A stretch of 64,000 nt of DNA, from assembly GCA_031181145.1 (NCBI GenBank), contig JAPSLB010000006.1, positions 1 to 64,000 on the forward strand. The letters run 5' to 3'. The notes below the pieces were generated by a model. That model was given only the letters and a program-made list of their open reading frames with translations, was not told the DNA's origin and searched no databases. This document shows, piece after piece, positions 1 to 12,620 of the stretch. The stretch is from Microvirga sp. Its GTDB lineage: Bacteria > Pseudomonadota > Alphaproteobacteria > Rhizobiales > Beijerinckiaceae. The position numbers and the translations under genes were made by a program. The stretch's first letter is position 1, and every line of letters starts with the position of its first letter.

Positions 1-469
1 GGCCAAGCCCTGGCTCGGCGATTCATCCACCGCGCTCGGGGCGCTCATTCTCGCCAACGCCTGGCACTTCGTGGGCTTCCCGACGCTCGTCTATCTCGCA
101 GGGATGCAGCGCATCCCGTCCGAGATCATCGAGGCCGCGCGGCTCGACGGCACCACCGAGTGGCAGCTGCTCAAGAGTGTCGTCTGGCCACTGGTGGCCC
201 CCAGCACGACCATTCTCTTCACGCTGCTCTTCATCGGCGCGTTCAACTGGTTCGAGATTCCTTACGTGATGGTGGGGCTCGACGGTTCACCCTTCGGCTC
301 GACAGATGTGCTGGGCCTCGTCTTCTATCGCACCGCCTTCGGCAACCAGAGCGCCAGCATCCAGAATTTCGGATTGGGATCGGCGCTCGCCACCCTCATT
401 TTCCTCTTCATCGTCGTCTTCGCGTCCATGCTGACCTTATGGCTGCGCCGCCGGGAGATCCAATTTTGA
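1..469 (+). CDS. Sugar ABC transporter permease (MalF/UgpA-type), 5' truncated by window edge
   Basis: Open frame continues upstream of the ORF-track ATG to the window start (AKPWLGDSSTALGALILANAWHFVGF...); EAARLDGTTEWQLLKSVVWPLVAPST resembles the permease EAA loop. Confidence 0.85.
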   Translation, partial: AKPWLGDSSTALGALILANAWHFVGFPTLVYLAGMQRIPSEIIEAARLDGTTEWQLLKSVVWPLVAPSTTILFTLLFIGAFNWFEIPYVMVGLDGSPFGSTDVLGLVFYRTAFGNQSASIQNFGLGSALATLIFLFIVVFASMLTLWLRRREIQF

Positions 470-1317
470 CCGCCCTGGCCAACTCACCTTCGTCGCGACA
501 GCCGATCACCTTCGCCTTTCTGGCGCAGGTGATCCTGATCGCGAACTCGTTCATCATGCTCTATCCGGTCGTGGTCATGGTGCTCTCCGCCTTCAAGACC
601 ACGGGCGAGATCTTCGAGCATCCCTTCGCGCTGCCCGATTTCACGCAGGTGGGGAACTTCGCCAAGGTCCTCGGCGAAACCTCGATGCCGACCTACTTCG
701 TCAACTCGATCATAGTGACTGGCATCTCGATCATCCTGATCCTCGTGCTCGGTACCATGGCGGGCTATGCGGTTGCGCGCTACGAGTCGCGCACCAACAC
801 CTTCATACTGCTGTTCTTCCTGGCGGGGCTGATGCTGCCGCTGAAACTCGCGGTCATTCCGCTCTTCATCTTGCTGCGCGATCTTAACCTGCTCGACAGC
901 CGCTGGAGCCTCATCGTCACCTACACGGCCATCGGCCTACCATCGGCTGTGTTCATCATGGCAGGCTTCCTGCGTTCGCTGCCGGCGGAGTTGGAGGACG
1001 CAGCCCGTATCGACGGCGCATCGGAGCCCCGCATCATGTGGTCGGTCATGCTGCCGCTGGCGCGCCCCCCCATGGCCATCGCCGCCATTCAGAACGCAGT
1101 GCCGATCTGGAACGACTTCTTCTTCCCGCTCGTGTTTATCCAGACCGACGCCTATAAGACGCTGCCGCAGGGCCTCACCACCTTCATGGGGGAGTACACG
1201 ACCGACTGGGGCATGCTGTTCGCGGGCCTCACCATAGCGGCCGCGCCCATCACGCTCCTCTACATCGCCCTGTCGCGCCAGTTCATCCAGGGCATGACCG
1301 CCGGCGCGGTGAAGTAG
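439..1317 (+). CDS. Sugar ABC transporter permease (MalG/UgpE-type)
   Basis: Multi-TM protein with EAA motif (ELEDAARIDGASEPRIMWSVMLPLARPPM); start at ATG 439 or TTG 466 uncertain. Confidence 0.85.
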   Translation: MAAPPGDPILTALANSPSSRQPITFAFLAQVILIANSFIMLYPVVVMVLSAFKTTGEIFEHPFALPDFTQVGNFAKVLGETSMPTYFVNSIIVTGISIILILVLGTMAGYAVARYESRTNTFILLFFLAGLMLPLKLAVIPLFILLRDLNLLDSRWSLIVTYTAIGLPSAVFIMAGFLRSLPAELEDAARIDGASEPRIMWSVMLPLARPPMAIAAIQNAVPIWNDFFFPLVFIQTDAYKTLPQGLTTFMGEYTTDWGMLFAGLTIAAAPITLLYIALSRQFIQGMTAGAVK

Positions 1318-1326
1318 GAGCCTGCC

Positions 1327-2007
1327 ATGCTGATCCCCAAAGGAACCCTCGTCGTCTCCTGTCAGGCTCGCGCGGATAATCCGCTGCACGGGCCCGTCCA
1401 CATGGCCGCCATGGCGCTCGCGGCGGAGGCGGGCGGCGCGAGCGGCATCCGCGCCAACGGTGTCGAGGATATCGCGGCGGTCCATGCTGTTACGTCGCTT
1501 CCCATCATTGGCATCTCGAAAGTGTGGGACGATCGCTTCCCGGTCTACATCACGCCCGGCTTCGACGATGCCGCGCGGATCGCCGGCGCCGGCGCCGACA
1601 TCATCGGCCTTGACGCTACGGCACGCCCGCGTAACGGCGAGCCCGTGGAGCGCCTGATCGCCCGCATCCGCACGGAGCTCGGCAGGGAGGTTTTCGCGGA
1701 TGTCGCGACGCTCGAGGAGGGCCGGGCGGCTTACGTCCACGGCGCCACTTACGTGGCCTCGACGCTCTCCGGCTACACGGAGGAGACCGCCGCGCGCAAA
1801 GGAGAGGGACCGGATCTCGAGCTGCTGGAGGCTCTCGTCGCGGCGCTCCCGGTGCCCGTCGTCGCCGAAGGCCGTTTCGACACTCCCGAGCTTGTGGCGG
1901 AGGCCCTCAATCGCGGCGCCCATGCGGTGGTGGTTGGAACGGCAATCACCAATCCCCGTGAAATCACCAAGAAGTTCGTCCGGGCCACGCAAGCCCGTAC
2001 CGCCTGA
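1327..2007 (+). CDS. nanE: N-acetylmannosamine-6-phosphate 2-epimerase (NanE-like)
   Basis: [62 protein letters not shown] are typical NanE segments. Confidence 0.85.
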   Translation: MLIPKGTLVVSCQARADNPLHGPVHMAAMALAAEAGGASGIRANGVEDIAAVHAVTSLPIIGISKVWDDRFPVYITPGFDDAARIAGAGADIIGLDATARPRNGEPVERLIARIRTELGREVFADVATLEEGRAAYVHGATYVASTLSGYTEETAARKGEGPDLELLEALVAALPVPVVAEGRFDTPELVAEALNRGAHAVVVGTAITNPREITKKFVRATQARTA

Positions 2008-2018
2008 GGGAGAAGAGA

Positions 2019-3089
<1,071 letters not shown>

Positions 3090-3169
3090 GGCTCCACACG
3101 GAAACGTGAGACCACCGACTGCGTTCTCGGGTGTACCCCTATTGCATGGACCCTGAACGAGGTTTCGCC

Positions 3170-4114
3170 GTGTTGATCCGCCGTCCCTCAGCTATTCTTC
3201 CCTCCGAGATCACCCCTCGGGAGATCTATCTCAGCCGACGGCAATGGATGGCTGGGGCTGCGGGGCTTTCTCTGACGGCGGCCCTGACGAAGGGGCTTGA
3301 GGCCGCCCCACTGTCCGCCGCGAAGAGCCCGTTCTCGACGGATGAAAAGCTCACGAGCCGCGAGGACGTGACGAGTTACAACAATTATTACGAATTCGGC
3401 GTCGACAAGGCGGATCCGGCGAAATACGCGGGCTCCCTCAAGACGTCCCCCTGGACGGTAACGATCGACGGGCTGGTGGGAAAGCCCCAGGAGATCGACC
3501 TCGAGGACCTGATCAGGTCCTCAACTCTCGAGGAGCGCATCTATCGGATGCGCTGCGTCGAGGGCTGGTCCATGGTGATCCCGTGGGTCGGGTTTCCGCT
3601 GGCGGATCTCGTCAAGCGGGTGGAGCCGCTCGGCAGCGCCAAATACGTGGCCTTCGAGACCGTCAATCGTCCGAGTGAAATGCCGGGCCTGCGCTCGGTC
3701 TTTCCCGTGCTCGACTGGCCTTACCGGGAGGGCCTGCGGCTGGATGAGGCCGTGCATCCGCTCACGATCCTCGCGGTCGGCCTCTATGGTGAGACCTTGC
3801 CGAACCAGAATGGCGCGCCGATCCGCCTCGTCGTGCCGTGGAAATACGGATTCAAGGGCATCAAGTCGATCACCCGCATCAGCTTTGTGGAGAAGCAGCC
3901 GGAGACCGCCTGGAACAAGCAGGCACCGAACGAATACGGCTTCTATGCCAACGTGAACCCCAATGTGGATCATCCCCGTTGGAGCCAGGCCACCGAACGG
4001 CGGATCGGCGAGGGCGGGCTGTTCGTGAAGAGACGTCCTACCCTCATGTTCAACGGCTATGCGGAGCAGGTGGCGGGCCTCTATTCCGGCATGGACCTGC
4101 GGAAGTTCTACTGA
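3170..4114 (+). CDS. msrP: Protein-methionine-sulfoxide reductase catalytic subunit MsrP (molybdoenzyme)
   Basis: [15 protein letters not shown]...[11 protein letters not shown] and [23 protein letters not shown] (YedY family); GTG 3170 preferred over the ORF-track start for its fit to the usual N-terminus. Confidence 0.9.
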   Translation: MLIRRPSAILPSEITPREIYLSRRQWMAGAAGLSLTAALTKGLEAAPLSAAKSPFSTDEKLTSREDVTSYNNYYEFGVDKADPAKYAGSLKTSPWTVTIDGLVGKPQEIDLEDLIRSSTLEERIYRMRCVEGWSMVIPWVGFPLADLVKRVEPLGSAKYVAFETVNRPSEMPGLRSVFPVLDWPYREGLRLDEAVHPLTILAVGLYGETLPNQNGAPIRLVVPWKYGFKGIKSITRISFVEKQPETAWNKQAPNEYGFYANVNPNVDHPRWSQATERRIGEGGLFVKRRPTLMFNGYAEQVAGLYSGMDLRKFY

Positions 4115-4758
4115 TGGCGGGGCGTGCCGCCGTTCCGGGCACGAAGAAAGGTTTCTCGCTGCCCCAGGTGCCGAAGATCCTCGTCTATGTCGTCGGCTTC
4201 GTTCCGGCGGTCTGGCTGTTTTATCAGGGCGTCAATGATCGGCTGGGCGCCGATCCGATGCGCTATCTGGAGCAGGCCCTGGGTCTGTGGGCTTTGCGTT
4301 TCCTCATCGCGACGCTGGCGATCACGCCGTTGCGCCAGCTCTTCTCCGTCAATCTGCTGCGCTATCGCCGCGCCCTCGGGTTGCTCGCCTTCTATTATGC
4401 GCTTCTGCACCTTCTGACCTATATGGTGCTCGACCAGGGACTCGATTGGGCCGCCATTGGGGCCGATATCGTCAAGCGACCCTACATCACCATCGGCATG
4501 GCGACTTTCGTCATTCTCGTGCCGCTGGCCCTCACCTCCAACAACGGCGCGATCCGGCGCATGGGCGGGCAGGCCTGGGCGCGGCTGCACCGGCTCGTCT
4601 ATGTGGCGGCCATCGGGGCTGCCCTTCACTTCATCCTCGTGGTCAAGTCCTGGCCGCCGGAGCCCCTCGTCTATGCCACCATCGTGGCCGCGCTGCTCGG
4701 CTATCGGCTCGTCCGCTCCCTGGGGAGGAGGGCCGAACCTAGGCGCCGCCCTGCTTGA
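4114..4758 (+). CDS. msrQ: Protein-methionine-sulfoxide reductase heme-binding subunit MsrQ
   Basis: Start overlaps msrP stop (TGATG); multi-TM ferric-reductase-like protein with WARLHRLVYVAAIGAALHFI. Confidence 0.9.
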   Translation: MAGRAAVPGTKKGFSLPQVPKILVYVVGFVPAVWLFYQGVNDRLGADPMRYLEQALGLWALRFLIATLAITPLRQLFSVNLLRYRRALGLLAFYYALLHLLTYMVLDQGLDWAAIGADIVKRPYITIGMATFVILVPLALTSNNGAIRRMGGQAWARLHRLVYVAAIGAALHFILVVKSWPPEPLVYATIVAALLGYRLVRSLGRRAEPRRRPA

Positions 4759-4815
4759 AGCCCCATCCGGGTTCGCTAGGATGTGCCATGGGCCGGCGGG
4801 CCTGAGGAGCATGTC

Positions 4816-5616
4816 ATGCGCACAGCACGAACCAGCAGGAGCACATGGAAGGCACTGATTTTCGGACTTGCTCTTGCCTGCTCCGGCACGTCCGCACAGG
4901 CCAGGGATGTGGTGGTCTTTGCCGCTGCGAGCCTCAAGAACGCTCTCGACGATGCGGCGGCGGCGTGGAGCCGGGAAACCGGTAGGAAAGCCGTGATCTC
5001 CTATGCCGGGAGCAACGCTCTCGCCATGCAGATCGAAGCCGGAGCGCCCGCGGACATCTTCTTCTCCGCCGATCTCGACTGGATGGATCATCTGGCCTCG
5101 AAGGATCTGATCCGGCCCGAGACGCGCATCGATCTCCTCGGCAATGACCTCGTGCTGATCGCGCCGAGAGGCGCGGCCGTGCAGGTTTCGCTTCAGCTCG
5201 GCCTCGATCTCGCGTCCGTTCTCGCAGGCGGCCGTCTGGCGATGGGGCACGTGGATGCGGTGCCTGCCGGCAAATATGGCAAGGTCGCCCTCGAGAAGCT
5301 CGGTGCATGGGACGGCGTCAAGGACATGATCGCGCAAACCGAGAACGTGCGCGCGGCCCTTCTTCTCGTGTCGCGCGGAGAGGCGCCTCTCGGCATCGTC
5401 TACAAGACCGACGCGGTCTCCGAGCCGAATGTCAGGATCGTCGGAACTTTTCAGGAAGGCACGCATCCGCCCATCGTTTATCCCGTCGCCATGACGAGGG
5501 ACTCCGCCCATCCGAATGCTGCGCCCTTTCTGGAGTTCCTGCGCTCGGCCAGGGCGAAGTCCCTCTTCGAGAAGCAAGGCTTCACGGTCCTGAACACGGA
5601 GGGTTCCGGCTCGTGA
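4816..5616 (+). CDS. modA: Molybdate ABC transporter substrate-binding protein
   Basis: Signal peptide then VVVFAAASLKNALDDAAAAW...SYAGSNALAMQIEAGAPADIFFSAD; next to modBC. Confidence 0.92.
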   Translation: MRTARTSRSTWKALIFGLALACSGTSAQARDVVVFAAASLKNALDDAAAAWSRETGRKAVISYAGSNALAMQIEAGAPADIFFSADLDWMDHLASKDLIRPETRIDLLGNDLVLIAPRGAAVQVSLQLGLDLASVLAGGRLAMGHVDAVPAGKYGKVALEKLGAWDGVKDMIAQTENVRAALLLVSRGEAPLGIVYKTDAVSEPNVRIVGTFQEGTHPPIVYPVAMTRDSAHPNAAPFLEFLRSARAKSLFEKQGFTVLNTEGSGS

Positions 5617-6308
5617 CCGGCTGGCTCTCTCCCGAGGAATGGACGGCGGTTCGCCTTAGCCTCAAGGTCGCGCTTGTCGCTACGAGCGCGAGCCTTCTGC
5701 CCGGCATTGCGATGGCCTACGCGTTGGAGCGCGGGCGCTTCTGGGGACGCCAAGCCCTCGATGTGCTGGTTCATCTGCCGCTGGTTCTTCCTCCCGTCGT
5801 TGTGGGGTATGCGCTTCTTCTCGGCTTCGGGCGGCGCGGGCCGATCGGTTCCTTCCTGGCCGAGCAATTCGGCATTGTCCTGTCCTTTCGCTGGACAGGC
5901 GCGGCGCTCGCCTGCGCGATCATGGGTTTTCCCTTGCTCGTGCGCGCTATCCGCCTGTCCCTCGAGACCGTGGACCGCAAGCTCGAAGATGCTGCGGGCA
6001 CGTTAGGTGCCCACCCTGTCTGGGTGTTCTTCGTGGTGACGCTGCCGCTGATTCTGCCGGGCATCATCGCCGGCATGGTTCTGTCCTTTGCGAAGGCGAT
6101 GGGCGAGTTCGGCGCCACCATCACCTTCGTCTCCAACATTCCCGGCGAGACGCAGACCATTCCGTCCGCGATCTACACCTTCACGCAGGTGCCGGGCGGC
6201 GAGGGCGGCGCGTTGCGGCTGACGCTCGTGTCGGTTGCGATCTCCATCGCCGCGCTCTGGATTTCCGAATGGATGGCGCGGCGCGTCAGGCGGAGGTTTC
6301 TCGCCTGA
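5613..6308 (+). CDS. modB: Molybdate ABC transporter permease
   Basis: LPLVLPPVVVGYALLLGFGRRGPIG and AKAMGEFGATITFVSNIPGETQTIPSAIYT; GTG start overlaps modA end. Confidence 0.93.
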   Translation: MTGWLSPEEWTAVRLSLKVALVATSASLLPGIAMAYALERGRFWGRQALDVLVHLPLVLPPVVVGYALLLGFGRRGPIGSFLAEQFGIVLSFRWTGAALACAIMGFPLLVRAIRLSLETVDRKLEDAAGTLGAHPVWVFFVVTLPLILPGIIAGMVLSFAKAMGEFGATITFVSNIPGETQTIPSAIYTFTQVPGGEGGALRLTLVSVAISIAALWISEWMARRVRRRFLA

Positions 6309-7414
6309 TGATCCTCGATGTCGATCTTCGTCACCGGCAGGGCGCTTTCACGCTCGACGCTCGCTTCCAGTCGCAGGGGCGGCTGACCGCTCTGTTCGGC
6401 CCTTCCGGATCGGGCAAGACGACGCTCGTCAACGCTATCGGCGGGCTCATTCACCCGACGGAAGGGCGGATCTGCGTCAAGGAGCGCGTTCTCGTCGATA
6501 CACGGCAAGGCCTCTTCGTCCCGAAGCACAAGCGCAGGATCGGCTATGTCTTCCAGGAGGCGCGCCTCTTTCCGCATCTGACCGTGCGGCAGAACCTGCA
6601 TTTCGGCCGATGGTTCACTCCGAAGCGCGATCGCGTCGCGGATTTTCATGCGGTGACGGAACTCCTCGGCATCGCGCACCTGCTGGACCGCTGGCCTTCG
6701 ACGCTCTCGGGGGGTGAAAAACAGCGTGTCGCCATCGGGCGCGCGCTTCTCACAGATCCGCAGCTGCTGCTGATGGACGAGCCGCTGGCCTCTCTCGACG
6801 AGGAAAGAAAAGCCGAGATCTATCCCTATATCGACCGGCTGCGGGACGAGGGCAATGTGCCGATGGTTCTCGTCAGTCATTCCGTACCGGAAATCGCGCG
6901 CCTTGCGACTTCCATCGTGGTTCTCAAAGACGGACGCGTCACCGCGTCGGGTCCGGCCTCCGATATTCTGCGCCATCCCAAGTTCTTTCCGCATGCAGGT
7001 CTCGTCGAGGCGGGCGCGCTGGTGGAGACCCGTGTGCTTCGGCACGAGGAGCCCTATGGCCTGAGCGTTCTGCAGGCTGCGGCGGGAACTCTCACGGTTT
7101 CGCTGCTCGATCTGCCCGTCGGGACGCCCGTGAGGGTGCGCCTGCGCGCCCGGGACATCATCCTGTCCCTCAAGCCGCCGGAGGGGATCAGCGCTCTCAA
7201 CGTGCTGCCCGGCATAGTCGCAGCCATCGAGGAGGCGGAAGGCTCCGGTGTCGATGTGACACTCGTTTGCGGCGGCGACAGCATCGTGGCGAGCGTGACG
7301 CGAAAATCCGTGGAGCGGCTTGGGATCAGGGTAGGCTTGCCGGTTCAGGTGATCGTCAAGAGCGTCGCTTTCGACCGGGAGGCCCTTGGCACGGTGCGTG
7401 CAGGGAATATGTGA
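6308..7414 (+). CDS. modC: Molybdate ABC transporter ATP-binding protein
   Basis: GPSGSGKTTLVNAIGG, LSGGEKQRVAIGRALL, C-terminal mop-like domain; ATG overlaps modB stop. Confidence 0.93.
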   Translation: MILDVDLRHRQGAFTLDARFQSQGRLTALFGPSGSGKTTLVNAIGGLIHPTEGRICVKERVLVDTRQGLFVPKHKRRIGYVFQEARLFPHLTVRQNLHFGRWFTPKRDRVADFHAVTELLGIAHLLDRWPSTLSGGEKQRVAIGRALLTDPQLLLMDEPLASLDEERKAEIYPYIDRLRDEGNVPMVLVSHSVPEIARLATSIVVLKDGRVTASGPASDILRHPKFFPHAGLVEAGALVETRVLRHEEPYGLSVLQAAAGTLTVSLLDLPVGTPVRVRLRARDIILSLKPPEGISALNVLPGIVAAIEEAEGSGVDVTLVCGGDSIVASVTRKSVERLGIRVGLPVQVIVKSVAFDREALGTVRAGNM

Positions 7415-7491
7415 GTGTGAAATCTGGAGTTTGCGCCTGCTCTCGAGCCGTGTAGCCTCCGCCCACCCCTTGTCCTTCGGGAGATGACATC

Positions 7492-8754
7492 ATGAACGAG
7501 CAATTCCGTGAGCCCATCGAGGCCGCGTCCCACGCCCAGCTCCTCGACCGCCTGGCCGAGGTGGCCGTGCGGGTGGGGTTGGGGCTCAAGCCGGGCCAGG
7601 AGCTCGTCATGACCGCCCCGCTCGACGCGGTGCCCCTGGTGCGCCGCATTACGGAACACGCCTACAAGGCCGGCGCGTCCCTGGTCACCACCCTCTTCTC
7701 GGACGAGGAGGCGACCCTCATGCGCTACCGTAGCGGTCGCGACGAGGGCTTCGACACGGCGGCGGCCTGGCTCTACGAGGGCATGGCGGCCGCCTTCAGG
7801 AACGGCGCGGCGCGTCTGGCCGTCGTCGGCGAGGATCCGTCGCTGCTCGCTAAGGAGGATCCGGAGAAGGTCTCCCGCGCCAACCGCGCCCGCTCCAAGG
7901 CGTATATGCCGGCGCTCAACATGATCGCGGGCTTCGACATCAACTGGACCATCGTATCCGCCGCCACCCCCGCCTGGGCGAGGACCGTGTTCCCGGACGA
8001 TCCCGAGGATGTGGCGGTGTCCAAGCTGTGGCAGGCGATCTTCGCCGCCTCACGCGTCGATACGCCCGATCCGATCGTCGCCTGGGAGGAGCACAATGCC
8101 AGCCTTCAGGCGCGCACCCGCATGCTGAACGAGAAAAACTATGCCGCGCTTCACTTCCGCGGCCCCGGCACGGATCTGCGGGTCGGCCTTGCCGATGGGC
8201 ACGAATGGAACGGCGGCTCGGCCAAGGCAAAGAACGGAATCGTCTGTAACGCGAACATCCCGACCGAAGAGGTCTTCACCACGCCGCACAAGGATCGCGT
8301 GGACGGATACGTGACCAGCACCAAGCCGCTCTCCTACAACGGCACCCTGATCCAGGACATCCGGGTGAGATTCGAGGGCGGGCGCATCGTGGATGCCAAG
8401 GCACGCACCGGCGAGGCCGTCCTGAACAAGGTGCTCGACACGGATGAAGGGGCGCGTCATCTCGGCGAGGTGGCGCTCGTGCCGTTCTCGTCCCCGATCT
8501 CTCAGAGCGGGCTGCTCTTCTTCAACACGCTCTTCGACGAGAACGCCTCAAGCCACATCGCACTGGGACAAGCCTACAGCAAATGCATCCGCGACGGCGG
8601 CGGCATGAGCGAGGAAGAGCTGGCCTCGCGCGGCGCCAACAAGAGCCTTATCCACATCGACTGGATGATCGGCTCCGACAAGGTCGACGTGGACGGCATC
8701 ACCCAGGACGGGATGTCCGAGCCGTTGATGCGCGGCGGCGAGTGGGTCGCCTGA
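7492..8754 (+). CDS. Aminopeptidase, M29 family
   Basis: Conserved M29 segments: LKPGQELVMTAPLDAVPLVRRITEHAYKAGA, NIPTEEVFTTPHKDRVDGYV, IHIDWMIGSDKVDVDGI. Confidence 0.9.
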   Translation: MNEQFREPIEAASHAQLLDRLAEVAVRVGLGLKPGQELVMTAPLDAVPLVRRITEHAYKAGASLVTTLFSDEEATLMRYRSGRDEGFDTAAAWLYEGMAAAFRNGAARLAVVGEDPSLLAKEDPEKVSRANRARSKAYMPALNMIAGFDINWTIVSAATPAWARTVFPDDPEDVAVSKLWQAIFAASRVDTPDPIVAWEEHNASLQARTRMLNEKNYAALHFRGPGTDLRVGLADGHEWNGGSAKAKNGIVCNANIPTEEVFTTPHKDRVDGYVTSTKPLSYNGTLIQDIRVRFEGGRIVDAKARTGEAVLNKVLDTDEGARHLGEVALVPFSSPISQSGLLFFNTLFDENASSHIALGQAYSKCIRDGGGMSEEELASRGANKSLIHIDWMIGSDKVDVDGITQDGMSEPLMRGGEWVA

Positions 8755-8813
8755 CAAAAAGCAGGTTCAGTGACGGTCCGCAAAAGGCCATCGCTTGTTT
8801 CGAGAGTGCATGC

Positions 8814-10691
<1,878 letters not shown>

Positions 10692-10703
10692 GCGGATGAT
10701 GCG

Positions 10704-12503
10704 ATGACGATCCTTCTCGATCGGCGATATGAACGCGCGCTCGACCGCCTCGTGCGCGAGTGGGGGAGCGGCGAGTATCGCGGAAGCATAATCGAGGCGT
10801 GGCTCTTCGAGGACGAGGAGCCACGTCGCAGAGCCGAAGCGCTGCTGGCGGAAGCCGGCGTCACGGCGCGCATCCGCAGCGCCTACAAGCCGCTCGTGCA
10901 CGCTTTCCTCGAAGACATCGACGCGGCCGGTCTGGAGCGCGTTGCCATTCGATACCCGGTCCACGAGAGTGCCGATCCGATCCGCTTTCTCTCAGAGACC
11001 TATCCTCTTCCGGCCTTGCTGGAGGGGGTGGATGTGGCGTTCGAGACAGGCGGGGCGGATCTGCACTATCGCGTCCGGTGCGAATATCGCGACGGGCGCG
11101 TGGCCGATCATGCGGTTTTCGCGCCCAACCGCCTGCGCGCGAACCACATCGGCCAATCAGACCTCGCCTGCGCGGGCTGGATCAAGGCAACGAACCTGCC
11201 CGATGGAGCCCCGGACTGGGACGAGCCGTTCGAAACGGAGATCGAGCAGGTTTTCCAGGCAGTCATGCATGCCCTCATGACCCATGACTGGCCGCAGCAG
11301 GAGCCCTATGCGGAGAAGATCGCCATCGATGTGACGATCGCGGGCATCGAGCGGTCCCTGGGTTACGGCGACGAGGTGATGAGCACCCGGGAGGCTCTGC
11401 ACGAGGATATCTATTTCTCCGCTCTCGAGTGGTTTCACCACCGAGCAGGACGAGCGCTCGACGACCGCACCCTGATGCCAGGGCGGATCGTGCCGGACAT
11501 CCGCGCGGGCAACGGCGAGGCCTGGATTCATGTGGCCCTGCGGGCCTTTGCATCACCCCGGGATTCTGCGAAGCCTGTTCAGGATCTGGAGCGGGCGGAT
11601 TCGTCTCCGGGGCTGTCCCAGATCGAGCAGGAGCTCGCCGCTCTGCCTGGCGAAGGTTTCCAGTCAATCTCGTGCGAGGGGAGGTTCGTGCGCGGCATCT
11701 ATCGGAGCGGCTCACGCGCCGCCGTTCTCGTCACGAGCGGACAGCACGCCAACGAAACCTCCGGGCCTGTCGGGGCGTTCAGGGCCGTGCGCCGCCTGCT
11801 TGCCAACCCCGATGCGAACATCGCCTTCATTCCGGTCGAGAACCCGGACGGCTATGCCCTTCACGAGAGGCTTTGCGAGATCAATCCCCGCCATCTGCAC
11901 CATGCGGCACGCTATACCTCTCTCGGCAGCGACCTGGAGTACGGGCCCGAGGAGCCGGTTCACGAAATCGGTGCGAGGCGGAAGGCGCTGGAACTGTCCA
12001 ATGCACGGTTGCATGTCAATCTGCACGGCTATCCGGCCCATGAATGGACGCGTCCGTTCACGGGCTACCTCCCGCGCGGCTTCGAGCAATGGGCGCTTCC
12101 GCAGGGCTTCTTTCTGATCCTGCGATATCACCCGTCTTGGTCGGAGACAGCGCGGACCTTCATCGAGGCCGTCACGCGGGGGCTTTCGGCGGTGCCCGGA
12201 CTAGCCGACTTCACCCGTCGTCAGCTTGAGCTTTGTTCCGCTCATTCGGGCGGTGCTCCCCATGAGATGATCAACGATGTGCCGTGCTTGCTGGCGGCGC
12301 AGGAGCGCCACCCGACGCCGTTGACGCTGATCACCGAGTTCCCCGACGAGACGATCTATGGCGATGCTTACCGCTTCGCTCACACGGTGCAGATGGCAAC
12401 CGTCATCGCTGCGGAGGAGGCTTTCGCGACGATCATGGAGGCCGGAGCGTCGGATGCATTGACGGAATCCGCCATCGCAAACGATCCGATGCGCCGCTTC
12501 TGA
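10704..12503 (+). CDS. M14-family zinc carboxypeptidase-like protein
   Basis: TSGQHANETSGPVGAFRAVRRLL (HxxE zinc site), ENPDGYALHERLCEINPRHLHHAARYTS, HVNLHGYPAHEW. Confidence 0.82.
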   Translation: MTILLDRRYERALDRLVREWGSGEYRGSIIEAWLFEDEEPRRRAEALLAEAGVTARIRSAYKPLVHAFLEDIDAAGLERVAIRYPVHESADPIRFLSETYPLPALLEGVDVAFETGGADLHYRVRCEYRDGRVADHAVFAPNRLRANHIGQSDLACAGWIKATNLPDGAPDWDEPFETEIEQVFQAVMHALMTHDWPQQEPYAEKIAIDVTIAGIERSLGYGDEVMSTREALHEDIYFSALEWFHHRAGRALDDRTLMPGRIVPDIRAGNGEAWIHVALRAFASPRDSAKPVQDLERADSSPGLSQIEQELAALPGEGFQSISCEGRFVRGIYRSGSRAAVLVTSGQHANETSGPVGAFRAVRRLLANPDANIAFIPVENPDGYALHERLCEINPRHLHHAARYTSLGSDLEYGPEEPVHEIGARRKALELSNARLHVNLHGYPAHEWTRPFTGYLPRGFEQWALPQGFFLILRYHPSWSETARTFIEAVTRGLSAVPGLADFTRRQLELCSAHSGGAPHEMINDVPCLLAAQERHPTPLTLITEFPDETIYGDAYRFAHTVQMATVIAAEEAFATIMEAGASDALTESAIANDPMRRF

Positions 12504-12560
12504 ACGGCGTCTCGTTCATACGCGCCTTCGGTTCCGCACGAGCAAGGCCTGATCGTCGCC

Positions 12561-12585
12561 GGAACAGGACACCCAAGCCGCCGTT
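12561..12585 (+). promoter_or_regulatory. Predicted EcfG (general stress sigma factor) promoter
   Basis: ggaac-aggacacccaagccgc(16)-cgtt, exact match to GGAAC-N16/17-CGTT, 36 bp before ATG 12621. Confidence 0.65.
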
Positions 12586-12620
12586 AGAGGAGAAACATTC
12601 TCTCCGCTCGAGGTGCGACG

